Below, piece by piece: positions 1-7,142 of a DNA stretch of 10,481 bases. The notes beneath the pieces were generated by a model that did no database searches, was not told where the DNA came from, and worked only from the letters and a program-made list of their open reading frames with translations. Source of the DNA: Clostridia bacterium (GTDB taxonomy: Bacteria > Bacillota > Clostridia > Oscillospirales > CAG-272); assembly GCA_017958705.1 (NCBI GenBank), contig JAGDCE010000253.1, positions 1 to 10,481 of the forward strand, given 5' to 3'. The stretch's first letter is position 1. Each line of letters begins with the position of its first letter. A program made the translations under genes and the position numbers.

Positions 1-1385
1 ACGATGCTTTTGTATATTTTTCCGCGATCTTCGAAATTTTTGAAATGATCGAAGCTTGCGGCGGCTGGGGAGAGGATCAGCACGTCGCCGGGGCGCGCCG
101 CTTCCTTTGCCGCGTACACGGCTTTTTCAAAATCCGGCTCCTTTACGATATTGAAACCGTCCGGTATACCGTGATCACACAGCGCTTTGTATATCTTCTC
201 AGCGTTCTGACCGGTCAGCACCGCGGTGCGGGCGTGCTCGAAGAGCGGCTCGCACAAAGGCTCGTAATCGAGATTTTTATCGTAACCGCCAAGTATCACG
301 ACGACCGGCGCGGTGAAGCACGACAGCGCGGCGACCGTTCTCGTAGGCGAGGAATCTATCGATCCGTTATAGTATTTGACGCCGTCGAGCTCGCGCACGA
401 ATTCGAGCCGGTGCTCGACTCCCGGGAAGGTCGACGCAATATCGTATACCGCCTGCGCGGAGACGAGCCCGGCGGTCAGACCTATCGCCGTCATATAGTT
501 TTCGACGTTGTGTCTGCCCGGCAGGATTATATCCGACGTGTCTGTTATCTTTTCCGCGGCGCCGTTTTGGCGCAGGTATATCGCGCCGTCCTCCTCGTAC
601 ACCGCGTCGCCATCGGGCGGCGTGCGCTTCGACGAGAAGAAGCAGACGCGGCCGGGCGCCGACTCCGCGTAAGCTCTCGTCACGTCGTTCTCGTAATTCA
701 GCACGACGCGGCCGTCCGCGCTCTGATGCGCGAAGATATTCGCTTTCGCGGCGATGTATTCGTCCATGTCCGTGTGCCAGTTGAGATGGTTAGGCGTGAC
801 GTTCGTCACGGCGGCGGTCTGCGGCGAGGTCTTCATCGTGAACAGCTGGAACGACGACAGCTCGACTACGCAGATGTCGTCGGGGTCGATCTGCTCGACG
901 TACTGTATCAGCGGCGTGCCGATATTGCCGCCGAGCCATATCTTTCTGCCGGAGCCGTCAAGCTCCGCCTGCTTTTTCAGTATAAGCGACGTCACCGTCG
1001 TCGTAGTCGTCTTGCCGTCAGAGCCAGTGATGCCGATGATGCGGCAGGGGCAGAGATCGAAAAACAGCTCCATTTCGCTGCTTATCGCCGCGCCGCGCGC
1101 CGCCGCTTCCGACAGCTGCGGCACGTCGGGGCGCAGACCGGGCGAGCGGAAAATGAGCTCGTCGTATATGTTATCAAGATATCCGTCGCCTAAAACGAAC
1201 CTTACGCCGAGCGCGGAAAGTTTGTCGTAGTTTTCGCCGAGCTGATCCGCCGTTTTTTTGTCGCGCGCCGTGATCTCCGCACCGTGACGGCGCAGAAATT
1301 CTATCAGCGGCACGTTGCTGACGCCGAGCCCTATCACCGATACGCGTCTGCCGCGCATGAATCTGTCAATATCGGAAAGCCTCAT
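1..1385 (-). CDS. murD: UDP-N-acetylmuramoyl-L-alanine--D-glutamate ligase MurD (3' end cut by window edge)
   Basis: This cytoplasmic ligase uses ATP to add D-glutamate to UDP-MurNAc-L-Ala in peptidoglycan precursor synthesis. Reading the minus strand from the ATG at 1385-1383 gives 461 open codons up to the window edge. The N-terminus has a Rossmann-like SVIGLGVSN stretch. The Mur-ligase P-loop is TGSDGKTTT, with Lys at residue 125. GGNIGTPL, NVTPNHLNWH, LPGRHNVENY and GVEHRLEFV follow in family order, and the C-terminal SPAAASFDHFKNFEDRG is the usual MurD ending, so only a few residues are missing. The loop often written NDSKAT in MurD reads NGSIDSSPT here, a clostridial-looking variant. 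The start is supported by a GGAGG ribosome site four bases upstream and a good promoter 29 bases beyond the ATG. It is divergent from the aminotransferase and is the first gene of its transcript. Confidence 0.96.
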   Translation of the reverse strand, partial: MRLSDIDRFMRGRRVSVIGLGVSNVPLIEFLRRHGAEITARDKKTADQLGENYDKLSALGVRFVLGDGYLDNIYDELIFRSPGLRPDVPQLSEAAARGAAISSEMELFFDLCPCRIIGITGSDGKTTTTTVTSLILKKQAELDGSGRKIWLGGNIGTPLIQYVEQIDPDDICVVELSSFQLFTMKTSPQTAAVTNVTPNHLNWHTDMDEYIAAKANIFAHQSADGRVVLNYENDVTRAYAESAPGRVCFFSSKRTPPDGDAVYEEDGAIYLRQNGAAEKITDTSDIILPGRHNVENYMTAIGLTAGLVSAQAVYDIASTFPGVEHRLEFVRELDGVKYYNGSIDSSPTRTVAALSCFTAPVVVILGGYDKNLDYEPLCEPLFEHARTAVLTGQNAEKIYKALCDHGIPDGFNIVKEPDFEKAVYAAKEAARPGDVLILSPAAASFDHFKNFEDRGKIYKSI

Positions 1386-1389
1386 ATTT

Positions 1390-1394
1390 CCTCC
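1390..1394 (-). promoter_or_regulatory. Ribosome binding site of murD
   Basis: On the minus strand this reads GGAGG, followed by AAAT and then the ATG at 1385-1383. It is a strong Shine-Dalgarno sequence with short spacing. It fixes this ATG as the start rather than the in-frame ATG nine codons further in. Confidence 0.8.
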
Positions 1395-1413
1395 GTAAGT
1401 AAAAACTGTGTTT

Positions 1414-1442
1414 ATTATACAATACTTTTTGGCTTAATGCAA
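1414..1442 (-). promoter_or_regulatory. Predicted sigma-A promoter of murD
   Basis: On the minus strand a perfect TATAAT (-10, 1419-1414) lies 17 bases downstream of TTGCAT (-35, 1442-1437). The -35 keeps the TTG core but is otherwise weak. The T/A-rich tracts just upstream (about 1443-1470) could serve as an UP element. Transcription would start near 1407, giving a leader of only about 20 nt before the murD ATG. It is predicted from sequence alone. Confidence 0.7.
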
Positions 1443-1542
1443 CAGAAAAAAGTGAAAAAATAAAAAATCTCATCATTGGTGCGGTATTTTTATAAGAACA
1501 GATAAAAATAAAAAAAATTGCGTCGAAATTTTCAAAATCGTC

Positions 1543-1571
1543 TTGAATTAGTATTATGGTTGTGATATAAT
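1543..1571 (+). promoter_or_regulatory. Predicted extended -10 promoter of the aminotransferase-trpS operon
   Basis: TTGAAT (-35, 1543-1548) is followed after 17 bases by a perfect TATAAT (-10, 1566-1571). A TG dinucleotide at 1563-1564 gives an extended -10. Transcription would start around 1578, so the in-frame TTG at 1577 cannot be the translation start. The leader is about 28 nt. This promoter could drive all five genes up to 7084. Confidence 0.75.
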
Positions 1572-1593
1572 ACAAATTGTATTACTATGCTTT

Positions 1594-1599
1594 GAGGTG
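1594..1599 (+). promoter_or_regulatory. Ribosome binding site deciding the aminotransferase start
   Basis: GAGGTG lies seven bases before the ATG at 1607. It selects that ATG over the upstream in-frame TTG at 1577, which sits at the predicted transcription start. Confidence 0.75.
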
Positions 1600-1606
1600 T
1601 GCAGAG

Positions 1607-2794
1607 ATGGACATCCGGTTTTCCGAAAATACCGAGCCGCTCAGACCGTCGGCGATAAGGGAGATATTCAAGTCACTGACTGACCCGTCCGTGATCTCCT
1701 TTGCCGCGGGCAATCCGTCGCCTCTTTGCTTCCCTTCGGAGCAGTTCCGCCAATTCTGCGGCGAGATACTCGAAAGCGATCCAGCGGCCGCGCTTCAGTA
1801 CGGCATAACCGAGGGCTACACGCCGCTGCGGCAGGCGCTGCTGAAGCGGTGCAGAACGCGCTTCGGTATCGGCGGCGACGGCGATTCCGTCATCGTGACG
1901 ACCGGCGGCCAGCAGGGCATAGACCTGACGGCAAAGGTCCTGTGCAACAGGGGCGACACGGTGATCTGCGAGGAGCCGACGTTCATCGGAGCGCTGAACG
2001 CGTTCCGTGCGCACGGCTGCAAAGCCGCAGGCGTGCCGATGCGCGGCGCCTCGATCGATCCGGACGAGCTCGAAGCTGTGATAAAACGCGCCGAGCGGCC
2101 TAAACTGATATACCTGATACCTACTTTCCAAAACCCCACCGGCAGGACGATGCCGGAGGACGTCCGCGCTGCGTGTCTGCGCATCGCGGAAAAATACGGG
2201 CTTTTGATCCTTGAAGACAACCCGTACGGTGAGCTCCGCTTTTCCGGAGAAGACGTGCCGACGATAAAGAGCATGGACAAAGATGGCAGGGTGATATACT
2301 GCAGTTCGTTTTCAAAGATCCTGTCGCCCGGTATACGCGTCGGCTACGTTATCTGCCGCGACGACGTCGCCTCGAAGATCGCCGTCTGCAAACAGGTCAA
2401 CGACGTGCACACGAACCAGCTGATGCAGATGGTCTGTCACAGGTTCATGACGGATTTCGACCTCGACGCGCATATAAAACGCATCACACGGGTATACCGC
2501 GAAAAAGCCGCTCTGATGATCGGCGCGCTTGATGAATCGTGCGGCGGCGTCATAGAATATACAAGACCGGAAGGCGGTCTGTTCATCTGGGCGTGGCTGC
2601 CCGCGCTTAAAGATCACGACGGTTTCGTAAAAGCTCTCGCCGCAAAAAAACTCGCGGTCGTGCCCGGCAGCACGTTCAGCTGCACGGCGGGCGCGCCGTC
2701 GGCGGGCTTCCGCCTGAATTACTCCATGCCGGCGGATGACATGATAATAAAAGGCGTGGAAATCTTAAAAGACACCGCAAAGGAATTCATATAA
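1607..2794 (+). CDS. PLP-dependent class I/II aminotransferase (ARO8/LysN/MocR-like)
   Basis: This is a 395-residue fold-type I aminotransferase of the group related to 2-aminoadipate and aromatic aminotransferases and to the catalytic part of MocR regulators. No GntR-type DNA-binding domain is present, so it is a free-standing enzyme. It should move an amino group from an amino acid to a 2-oxo acid in the cytoplasm. Visible PLP-site features are TTGGQQGID, which binds the cofactor phosphate; FQNPTG, with Asn176; EDNPYGELRF, with Asp204 and Tyr207; SSFSKILSPGIRVGY, with the Schiff-base lysine at Lys237; and GFRLNYS near the C-terminus, with the likely substrate-carboxylate arginine. The substrate cannot be read from sequence: 2-aminoadipate, aromatic, branched-chain or alanine-type activities are all possible. 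It is first in the operon and its stop overlaps the trpS start by one base, but the neighbours do not reveal its substrate. Confidence 0.92.
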   Translation: MDIRFSENTEPLRPSAIREIFKSLTDPSVISFAAGNPSPLCFPSEQFRQFCGEILESDPAAALQYGITEGYTPLRQALLKRCRTRFGIGGDGDSVIVTTGGQQGIDLTAKVLCNRGDTVICEEPTFIGALNAFRAHGCKAAGVPMRGASIDPDELEAVIKRAERPKLIYLIPTFQNPTGRTMPEDVRAACLRIAEKYGLLILEDNPYGELRFSGEDVPTIKSMDKDGRVIYCSSFSKILSPGIRVGYVICRDDVASKIAVCKQVNDVHTNQLMQMVCHRFMTDFDLDAHIKRITRVYREKAALMIGALDESCGGVIEYTRPEGGLFIWAWLPALKDHDGFVKALAAKKLAVVPGSTFSCTAGAPSAGFRLNYSMPADDMIIKGVEILKDTAKEFI

Positions 2795-3798
2795 TGGAAA
2801 ACGAAAAGAAAAAGACAGTGTTCTCGGGCATACAGCCGTCAGGGAACCTCACGATAGGAAATTACCTCGGCGCTCTGCGCAATTTCTCACAGTTCACCGA
2901 TGAATACGACTGCCTGTACTGCGTGGTCGACCAGCACGCGATAACCGTGCGCCAGGATCCGGCGGAGCTCCGCCGCCGCACGTATGAGGTGCTCGCGCTG
3001 TACATTGCCTGCGGGCTCGATCCGGAGAAGAGCATACTTTACGTCCAGAGCCACGTTCCGGCTCACGCTCAGCTCGGCTGGGTGCTCGACTGCTTCACGA
3101 TGTTCGGCGAACTGTCGCGCATGACGCAGTTCAAGGATAAATCGCAGAAAAACGCGGATAATATAAACGCCGGACTTTTCACGTATCCGGTGCTCATGGC
3201 GGCGGACATACTGCTTTATCAGGCGGATCTCGTGCCGGTCGGAGAGGACCAGAAACAGCACATCGAGATCACGCGCGATATCGCCAACCGCTTCAACCAG
3301 GTCTACGGTCCGACGTTCACCGTGCCGGAGCCTTTCATCAAATCCGGCTCCGGCGCGAAGGTCCAGTCGCTTGCGGAGCCCGAAAAGAAGATGTCCAAAT
3401 CCGATCCTAACGAAAACGCGGTCGTCCGCGTGCTCGACGACAAGGACACGATGATCCGCAAGTTCCGCCGCGCCGTGACCGATTCCGGCTCCGAGGTGCG
3501 CCGCGCCGACGACAAGCCGGGCATCGGCAATCTCATGACGATCTATTCCTGCTTCACCGGCAAGACCGATGAGCAGATCGAAGCCGAATTCGCGGGCAGA
3601 GGCTACGGCGATTTCAAGACAGCCGTCGGAGAGGCATGCGCCGCGGAACTCGGTCCGATACAGGAGAAATACAAAAAGCTGCTCGCGGACAAGGCGTATC
3701 TTGAATCCGTGATGAAGAACAATTCGGCGCGCGCCGCGTATCTCGCGCGCAAGACGCTGTCGAAGGTCTACAGAAAGATAGGGTTTACCTCGGTCTGA
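2794..3798 (+). CDS. trpS: Tryptophanyl-tRNA synthetase TrpS
   Basis: This cytoplasmic class I aminoacyl-tRNA synthetase charges tRNA-Trp with tryptophan using ATP. The protein is 334 residues, normal for bacterial TrpRS. The N-terminus has SGIQPSGNLTIGNYLGAL, where TIGN (residues 20-23) is the HIGH-equivalent motif. GEDQKQHIEITRDIANRFN is the usual tryptophan-pocket region, and EKKMSKSDPN carries the KMSKS loop (residues 199-203). Its ATG overlaps the aminotransferase stop as TAATG. An AAAGGA ribosome site at 2779-2784, inside the upstream gene, supports the start. Its own stop overlaps the next start as TGATG, implying translational coupling. There is no T-box leader, the usual Firmicutes control of synthetase genes, because it has no untranslated leader here. 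It seems to be transcribed with the aminotransferase and envelope genes. Confidence 0.97.
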   Translation: MENEKKKTVFSGIQPSGNLTIGNYLGALRNFSQFTDEYDCLYCVVDQHAITVRQDPAELRRRTYEVLALYIACGLDPEKSILYVQSHVPAHAQLGWVLDCFTMFGELSRMTQFKDKSQKNADNINAGLFTYPVLMAADILLYQADLVPVGEDQKQHIEITRDIANRFNQVYGPTFTVPEPFIKSGSGAKVQSLAEPEKKMSKSDPNENAVVRVLDDKDTMIRKFRRAVTDSGSEVRRADDKPGIGNLMTIYSCFTGKTDEQIEAEFAGRGYGDFKTAVGEACAAELGPIQEKYKKLLADKAYLESVMKNNSARAAYLARKTLSKVYRKIGFTSV

Positions 3799-4976
3799 TG
3801 AAAAAGTACAAATCGAAAAAATCAAATGAAGCGACAAAAAGCATAGCCTTCAAGGCGGCGGCCGCGGTCAGCGCCGTGCTGATAGTCGTCGTGGGCATTC
3901 TGTGCACGTCTCCGTCAAAGGCGGAGGACGCGCCGTATTACGCCGCCCCGCAGACGACGGAGCCGGAGGTTGAGGTGACCGTGACGACGGCAGAGCCGGA
4001 GACGGTCGCGCCGGAAACGCTCTCTCCGATCGACACGTCCGAAGACCCCGTCACGGCGGGCGTCGACACGGAAGCGCCGGACGAGACGACCGTCGGGGAG
4101 ACTACCGCCGGGGCGACGACGGAGCCGGTCACGACTCCCGAGACCACGACGGTCACGACGCCTGTGACGACGGCGACGACCACCCCGTCCGAGGGGATCG
4201 GCAAACAGATCTACCGTGAATACAACGGCAGACAGTTCGGCGAAAACGAGACGTTCGTCGGCGAATACAAGACCGACCGCGTCAGCGTCGGCGTCTCGAA
4301 CGTCCGCGAAGGCGACGTGAGCTATTACATCTGCGATATCATGATCACGAGCCCGTCCGATTTCCACACGGCGTTCTCCAACGGCAAGATCTCGCAGGTC
4401 GCCTACACGTCGAAGATCGCCGCGTCAGTCGGCGCTGGCTTCGCGGTCAACGGAGATTACTGCGGAAACAGAACTTATGGTGTAATAATCCGCAACGGCG
4501 GGCTTTACCGCAACAAAAAATCCGACAACTGGGATCTGTGCTATATGAACGCCTACGGCGATCTGATCACGTGCAAAAACGACAAGCAGGACGGCAAGGC
4601 GCTCGTCGACGACGGGGTGCTTCAGTCCTGGTGCTTCGGCCCCACGCTCGTCACCGATTACAAGGCGCTGACGAAGGACCAGTTCAACACGCCGGGCCTC
4701 AGCCGCAGCGCGTATGAACCGCGTACCGCGATCGGACAGGTGGAAGAGCTGCACTATATCATCATAGTCGTCGACGCCATCAGATCCGGCGTGTCGACCG
4801 TGGGCGGCGGCATGACGTTTTCGGAGCTCGCGAAAACGTTCGAGTCGCTCGGCTGCAAGACAGCTTACAATCTCGACGGCGGCGGATCCACCGCTCTGTA
4901 TCTTAACGGCAAGATCATAAACGAGCTGTGCATGGGCGGAGAGCGCGCGATCAGCGACATAATCTATTTGAAATAA
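3798..4976 (+). CDS. Membrane-anchored phosphodiester glycosidase (NAGPA-domain) protein with long Thr/Pro/Glu linker
   Basis: This 392-residue exported protein has a Lys-rich N-terminus, one hydrophobic segment (about 20-36), a Thr/Pro/Glu/Val linker (about 45-134) and a C-terminal NAGPA-like domain (about 150-392). That family includes the enzyme that uncovers mannose-6-phosphate by removing GlcNAc from a phosphodiester, and many bacterial members act on surface or wall glycans. Motifs seen are VNGDY (Asp220), EPRTAIG (307-313) and NLDGGGSTALY (Asp360), in family order, with the usual GGERAISD-type ending. The hydrophobic segment ends ILC, but Leu just before Cys does not fit a lipobox, so it is probably a signal anchor. 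The linker could carry the domain through a thick wall. The ATG overlaps the trpS stop by one base and has only a weak ribosome site, so coupling is likely. The substrate is unknown. Confidence 0.88.
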   Translation: MKKYKSKKSNEATKSIAFKAAAAVSAVLIVVVGILCTSPSKAEDAPYYAAPQTTEPEVEVTVTTAEPETVAPETLSPIDTSEDPVTAGVDTEAPDETTVGETTAGATTEPVTTPETTTVTTPVTTATTTPSEGIGKQIYREYNGRQFGENETFVGEYKTDRVSVGVSNVREGDVSYYICDIMITSPSDFHTAFSNGKISQVAYTSKIAASVGAGFAVNGDYCGNRTYGVIIRNGGLYRNKKSDNWDLCYMNAYGDLITCKNDKQDGKALVDDGVLQSWCFGPTLVTDYKALTKDQFNTPGLSRSAYEPRTAIGQVEELHYIIIVVDAIRSGVSTVGGGMTFSELAKTFESLGCKTAYNLDGGGSTALYLNGKIINELCMGGERAISDIIYLK

Positions 4977-4978
4977 AC

Positions 4979-4982
4979 GGAG
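4979..4982 (+). promoter_or_regulatory. Ribosome binding site deciding the GT2-GtrA start
   Basis: GGAG lies five bases before the ATG at 4988, in the 11-nt gap after the previous stop. It selects this ATG over the in-frame ATG at 4928, which lies inside the upstream gene and would add 20 residues with no family resemblance. Confidence 0.75.
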
Positions 4983-4987
4983 TAAAA

Positions 4988-6064
4988 ATGGAATTCGACA
5001 CAAAAAATTACGTGGTGCTGATCCCGGCGTATAAACCGGTATACGACCAGATGGTGCCGTTCGTGAACGAACTGCTTCAAAGCTACGACAAAATCGTCTG
5101 TGTGGACGACGGCGGCGGCGAGGCTTACGCGGATGTTTTCGCGGAGTGCAGACGCCTCGGATGCATCGTGCTGACGCACGAGGTCAACCGCGGCAAGGGC
5201 GCCGCGCTGCGTACCGGCATCGCCTACATAATGGATGAGATGAAAGACGCTTTGGGCGTCATAACCGCCGACTGCGACGGTCAGCACACCGTCAGCGATA
5301 TAAAGAAAGTGACGGAGGCGCTGTACGAGCACCCGGACGATATGATAATCGGCGGCAGAAAGTTCGACAAGGACGTCCCCTTCCGCTCGAAGGCGGGCAA
5401 CACTTTCACCCGCATAATTTACAAGCTCGCCACGGGCATTTCCATATACGACACGCAGACCGGTCTGCGCGGCTTCCCGCGCTCGATCCTGCCCGAGCTG
5501 TCGAAGCTCGAGGGCGACAGATACGAGTACGAGATGAACATGCTGCTCAAGCTCCGCGACTGGGGCGTCGAGCCGTACGAGGTCACGATCGCCACGATTT
5601 ATATAAACGAGAACAAGGGCAGTCACTTCAACGCCATGCGCGACGGGCTTCGCATAGGCGGGCGCATATTCAAATACGCCGCCGGAAGCATCGTATCGTT
5701 CCTTATCGACTGGCTCGTGTTCCTGCTTCTGATGAAGCTGTTGTTCTCGGGCATGAGCGAGACGCTGCGCTACGCGCTGTCGTACGGCATCGCGCGCGTC
5801 GTTTCGTCCGTCGTCAATTATATGTACAACAGGCTCGCCGTGTTCGGAGGAAAGAACTACGAACGCGGAGCCACGGCAAGATATTTCGCCCTCGTTGTGG
5901 TTGTGCTTCTGCTCGGCATGCTCGTGCAGAGGCTCACCGCGTACGTACCGGGCGGGGACATAGTGCATTCAATCATAAAATTCGTTTACGACACGGTGAT
6001 GTTCGTCGTGAACTACATTGTTCAGCGCGATTTCGTTTTTAAAATCAAAAAGAGAAAGACCTGA
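4988..6064 (+). CDS. GT2 glycosyltransferase fused to a GtrA-like membrane domain
   Basis: This 358-residue two-domain protein should transfer a nucleotide-linked sugar, probably to a polyprenyl phosphate at the inner membrane face. The C-terminal domain may help move the lipid-linked sugar across the membrane. The GT2 part (about 1-220) resembles dolichol- and polyprenyl-phosphate sugar transferases: VVLIPAYKP at the start, VDDGGG (Asp40-Asp41), NRGKGAALRTGI, and the metal-binding DxD as DCDGQH (Asp95 and Asp97), then DTQTGLRGF. From about residue 225 there are four hydrophobic segments (near 228-252, 258-280, 295-317 and 325-350) with GtrA features such as NYMYNRLAVF and NYIVQRDFVF. The fusion is a known arrangement in Firmicutes. 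It lies 11 nt after the NAGPA-like gene and 6 nt before the Lgt-like gene, supporting a glycan role. The sugar and acceptor are unknown. Confidence 0.9.
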   Translation: MEFDTKNYVVLIPAYKPVYDQMVPFVNELLQSYDKIVCVDDGGGEAYADVFAECRRLGCIVLTHEVNRGKGAALRTGIAYIMDEMKDALGVITADCDGQHTVSDIKKVTEALYEHPDDMIIGGRKFDKDVPFRSKAGNTFTRIIYKLATGISIYDTQTGLRGFPRSILPELSKLEGDRYEYEMNMLLKLRDWGVEPYEVTIATIYINENKGSHFNAMRDGLRIGGRIFKYAAGSIVSFLIDWLVFLLLMKLLFSGMSETLRYALSYGIARVVSSVVNYMYNRLAVFGGKNYERGATARYFALVVVVLLLGMLVQRLTAYVPGGDIVHSIIKFVYDTVMFVVNYIVQRDFVFKIKKRKT

Positions 6065-6070
6065 GTTATT

Positions 6071-7084
6071 ATGCAACTGCTGAAAACCGGCGTACTGTCG
6101 TTCCACGGTTTTTTCATATCTGTGGCGATAGTCGTCATGCTGCTTTACGCGTTCGTATACGCGTCAAAACACAAATTTGACGTCAGCACGCTGATGTATC
6201 TGACGCCCGCGGCGATCCTGTTCGGATTTGCCGGCGCGCGACTGCTCTACGTCACCGTCTGCGATCAGGAATACGTCGATCAGGCGGACAAATGGCGCTT
6301 CACGGACGGCGGATACTCGCTTTTCGGCGCCGCCGCGGGAGTCGTTCTGACCGCCGTCGTCTGGTGGCTGATAACGAAACGGAAGCAGAAGCTGCTGCCG
6401 CTCTTCGACACGATCTGCGCGTCGGCGCCGCTCGCGATAGCGATAGGCAGGCTCGGAAGCATATTCTCGATGGACTGCCTGGGCGACGTGGTCGAAAACG
6501 ACGGACTGCGCTTTTTCCCGATCTCGATCTACAACAATTCGGACGAATCGTTCCACTACGCGATATTCTTCTATGAAGCCGTCTGGTGCGTCGTGATATT
6601 CTTCTTCATCATCTATTCCGAAGAGAAACTGAAACGGCGCGGCGTCGCATCATACGTTTTCACCGTGCTTTACTGCGGTCTGCGCTCCGTGTTCGAGAGC
6701 CTGCGCACCGACAGCATGAGCCTCGGATTCATAAAGATCTCGCAGATAATCTCGGTATTCACTCTGATCGGCGTTTTCGTGTGGATGTGCGTAAAGATCT
6801 CGCGCCTCACGGGCTTCAAACCGAAGTATCTGATCTCGTACGGGATCTTCACCGCGTCTTTCGTTATCGCGTTTTTATCGCAGTTCTTCATGTATTCAAA
6901 CACGAAGGTCAGAAACACCGTGATCATGCTGATCTGCTGTTTCGTCATGATGGCGGTCGCGCTTTACAACGGAGTCGTCTATATCGATGAATCAAACAAG
7001 AAAAAGCCCCGCAAAAAACGTCTGCCGGACAAGACGCGCCGCTTCTCGCGGGTGGCTCCGGCAGAGACAAATAAAGGAAACTGA
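6071..7084 (+). CDS. Divergent Lgt-like (prolipoprotein diacylglyceryl transferase family) membrane protein
   Basis: This 337-residue polytopic protein resembles Lgt, which moves diacylglyceryl from phosphatidylglycerol to the lipobox cysteine of prolipoproteins. Family landmarks in order are FHGFFISV near the N-terminus, GARLLY (55-60), DGGYSLFG (79-86), IGRLG (125-129), an acidic aromatic YEAVW (168-172), and Tyr201, Arg205, Glu209 and Arg212. The last four have the same spacing as E. coli Lgt Tyr235, Arg239, Glu243 and Arg246. Arg127 matches Arg143. The residue matching Asn146 is Ser130, and the usual NGE or NQE stretch reads SMD. After about residue 250 there are two extra membrane segments and a very basic tail (about 309-326), longer than typical Lgt. 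It lies 6 nt after GT2-GtrA with a weak ribosome site, and just before two lipoprotein genes. Whether it is a working Lgt, a specialised paralogue or an inactive homologue is open. Confidence 0.78.
   Translation: MQLLKTGVLSFHGFFISVAIVVMLLYAFVYASKHKFDVSTLMYLTPAAILFGFAGARLLYVTVCDQEYVDQADKWRFTDGGYSLFGAAAGVVLTAVVWWLITKRKQKLLPLFDTICASAPLAIAIGRLGSIFSMDCLGDVVENDGLRFFPISIYNNSDESFHYAIFFYEAVWCVVIFFFIIYSEEKLKRRGVASYVFTVLYCGLRSVFESLRTDSMSLGFIKISQIISVFTLIGVFVWMCVKISRLTGFKPKYLISYGIFTASFVIAFLSQFFMYSNTKVRNTVIMLICCFVMMAVALYNGVVYIDESNKKKPRKKRLPDKTRRFSRVAPAETNKGN
7021..7065 (+). repeat. Imperfect hairpin at the 3' end of the Lgt-like gene
   Basis: TCTGCCGGA at 7021-7029 is the exact reverse complement of TCCGGCAGA at 7057-7065. 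Within the 27-nt interval CCGC (7039-7042) can pair with GCGG (7048-7051) around a five-base loop. It lies inside the coding sequence for the basic C-terminal tail and has no T-run after it. It is therefore not a standard intrinsic terminator, and could be an RNA stability element or chance. Confidence 0.3.
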
Positions 7085-7090
7085 AACTTA

Positions 7091-7119
7091 TTGACAAAAG
7101 ACATTTATTATAATATTCT
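7091..7119 (+). promoter_or_regulatory. Predicted promoter of the lipoprotein gene pair
   Basis: A perfect TTGACA (7091-7096) is followed after 17 bases by TATTCT (7114-7119), a four-of-six -10. A perfect TATAAT also lies at 7109-7114, but only 12 bases from that -35, and has no better partner. The promoter sits in the 66-nt gap between the Lgt-like stop and the first lipoprotein. Transcription would start near 7126, so the in-frame TTG at 7091 cannot start the protein. The pair may be expressed separately as well as by read-through. Confidence 0.6.
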
Positions 7120-7135
7120 GTATTTTGAAATATAT

Positions 7136-7142
7136 AAGGCGG
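7136..7142 (+). promoter_or_regulatory. Ribosome binding site deciding the first lipoprotein start
   Basis: AAGGCGG lies eight bases before the ATG at 7151. This start puts a proper signal peptide at the N-terminus: basic MRSRFIR, a hydrophobic stretch and a lipobox. The longer reading from 7091 would place about 20 extra residues in front of it. Confidence 0.7.

Larger units (their letters stand above)
1386..1606. other. AT-rich divergent intergenic region
   Basis: These 221 bases between murD and the aminotransferase hold no credible gene. They are much richer in A and T than the flanking genes, with several A-tracts between about 1444 and 1520. Two outward-facing sigma-A-type promoters occupy the ends, with about 100 bases between their -35 boxes. 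The A-tracts lie upstream of both promoters and could act as UP elements. I see no convincing operator palindrome, riboswitch, T-box or terminator. Confidence 0.8.

Noticed and set aside
360..400. Loss of the Asp in the MurD NDS motif (NGSIDSSPT here) as a sign of inactivity
   Set aside because: From memory of the family, clostridial MurD proteins often have N-x-S-I-D/A-SSPT at this loop. All other motifs are intact, so I treat it as lineage variation.
45..1193. A 382-residue plus-strand open frame
   Set aside because: It is antisense to murD, which has a full set of Mur-ligase motifs. The translation is Arg/Val-rich with no recognisable domain, as expected from a GC-rich antisense shadow.
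1366..1575. A 69-residue minus-strand open frame over the intergenic region
   Set aside because: It overlaps both predicted promoters and the murD start, and its Phe/Ile/Tyr-rich sequence reflects AT-rich DNA. No ribosome site was seen.
2887..3837. A 316-residue minus-strand open frame across trpS
   Set aside because: It is the antisense shadow of trpS, with His/Arg/Leu-rich low-information sequence and no ribosome site or family resemblance.
3798..3914. NAGPA-like protein as a lipoprotein (Cys36 after the hydrophobic segment)
   Set aside because: The residue before Cys36 is Leu. A lipobox needs a small residue such as Gly, Ala or Ser there, so a signal anchor is more likely.
4964..5968. 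A 334-residue minus-strand open frame across the GT2-GtrA gene
   Set aside because: The plus-strand gene has clear GT2 and GtrA motifs and a ribosome site. The antisense frame has none.
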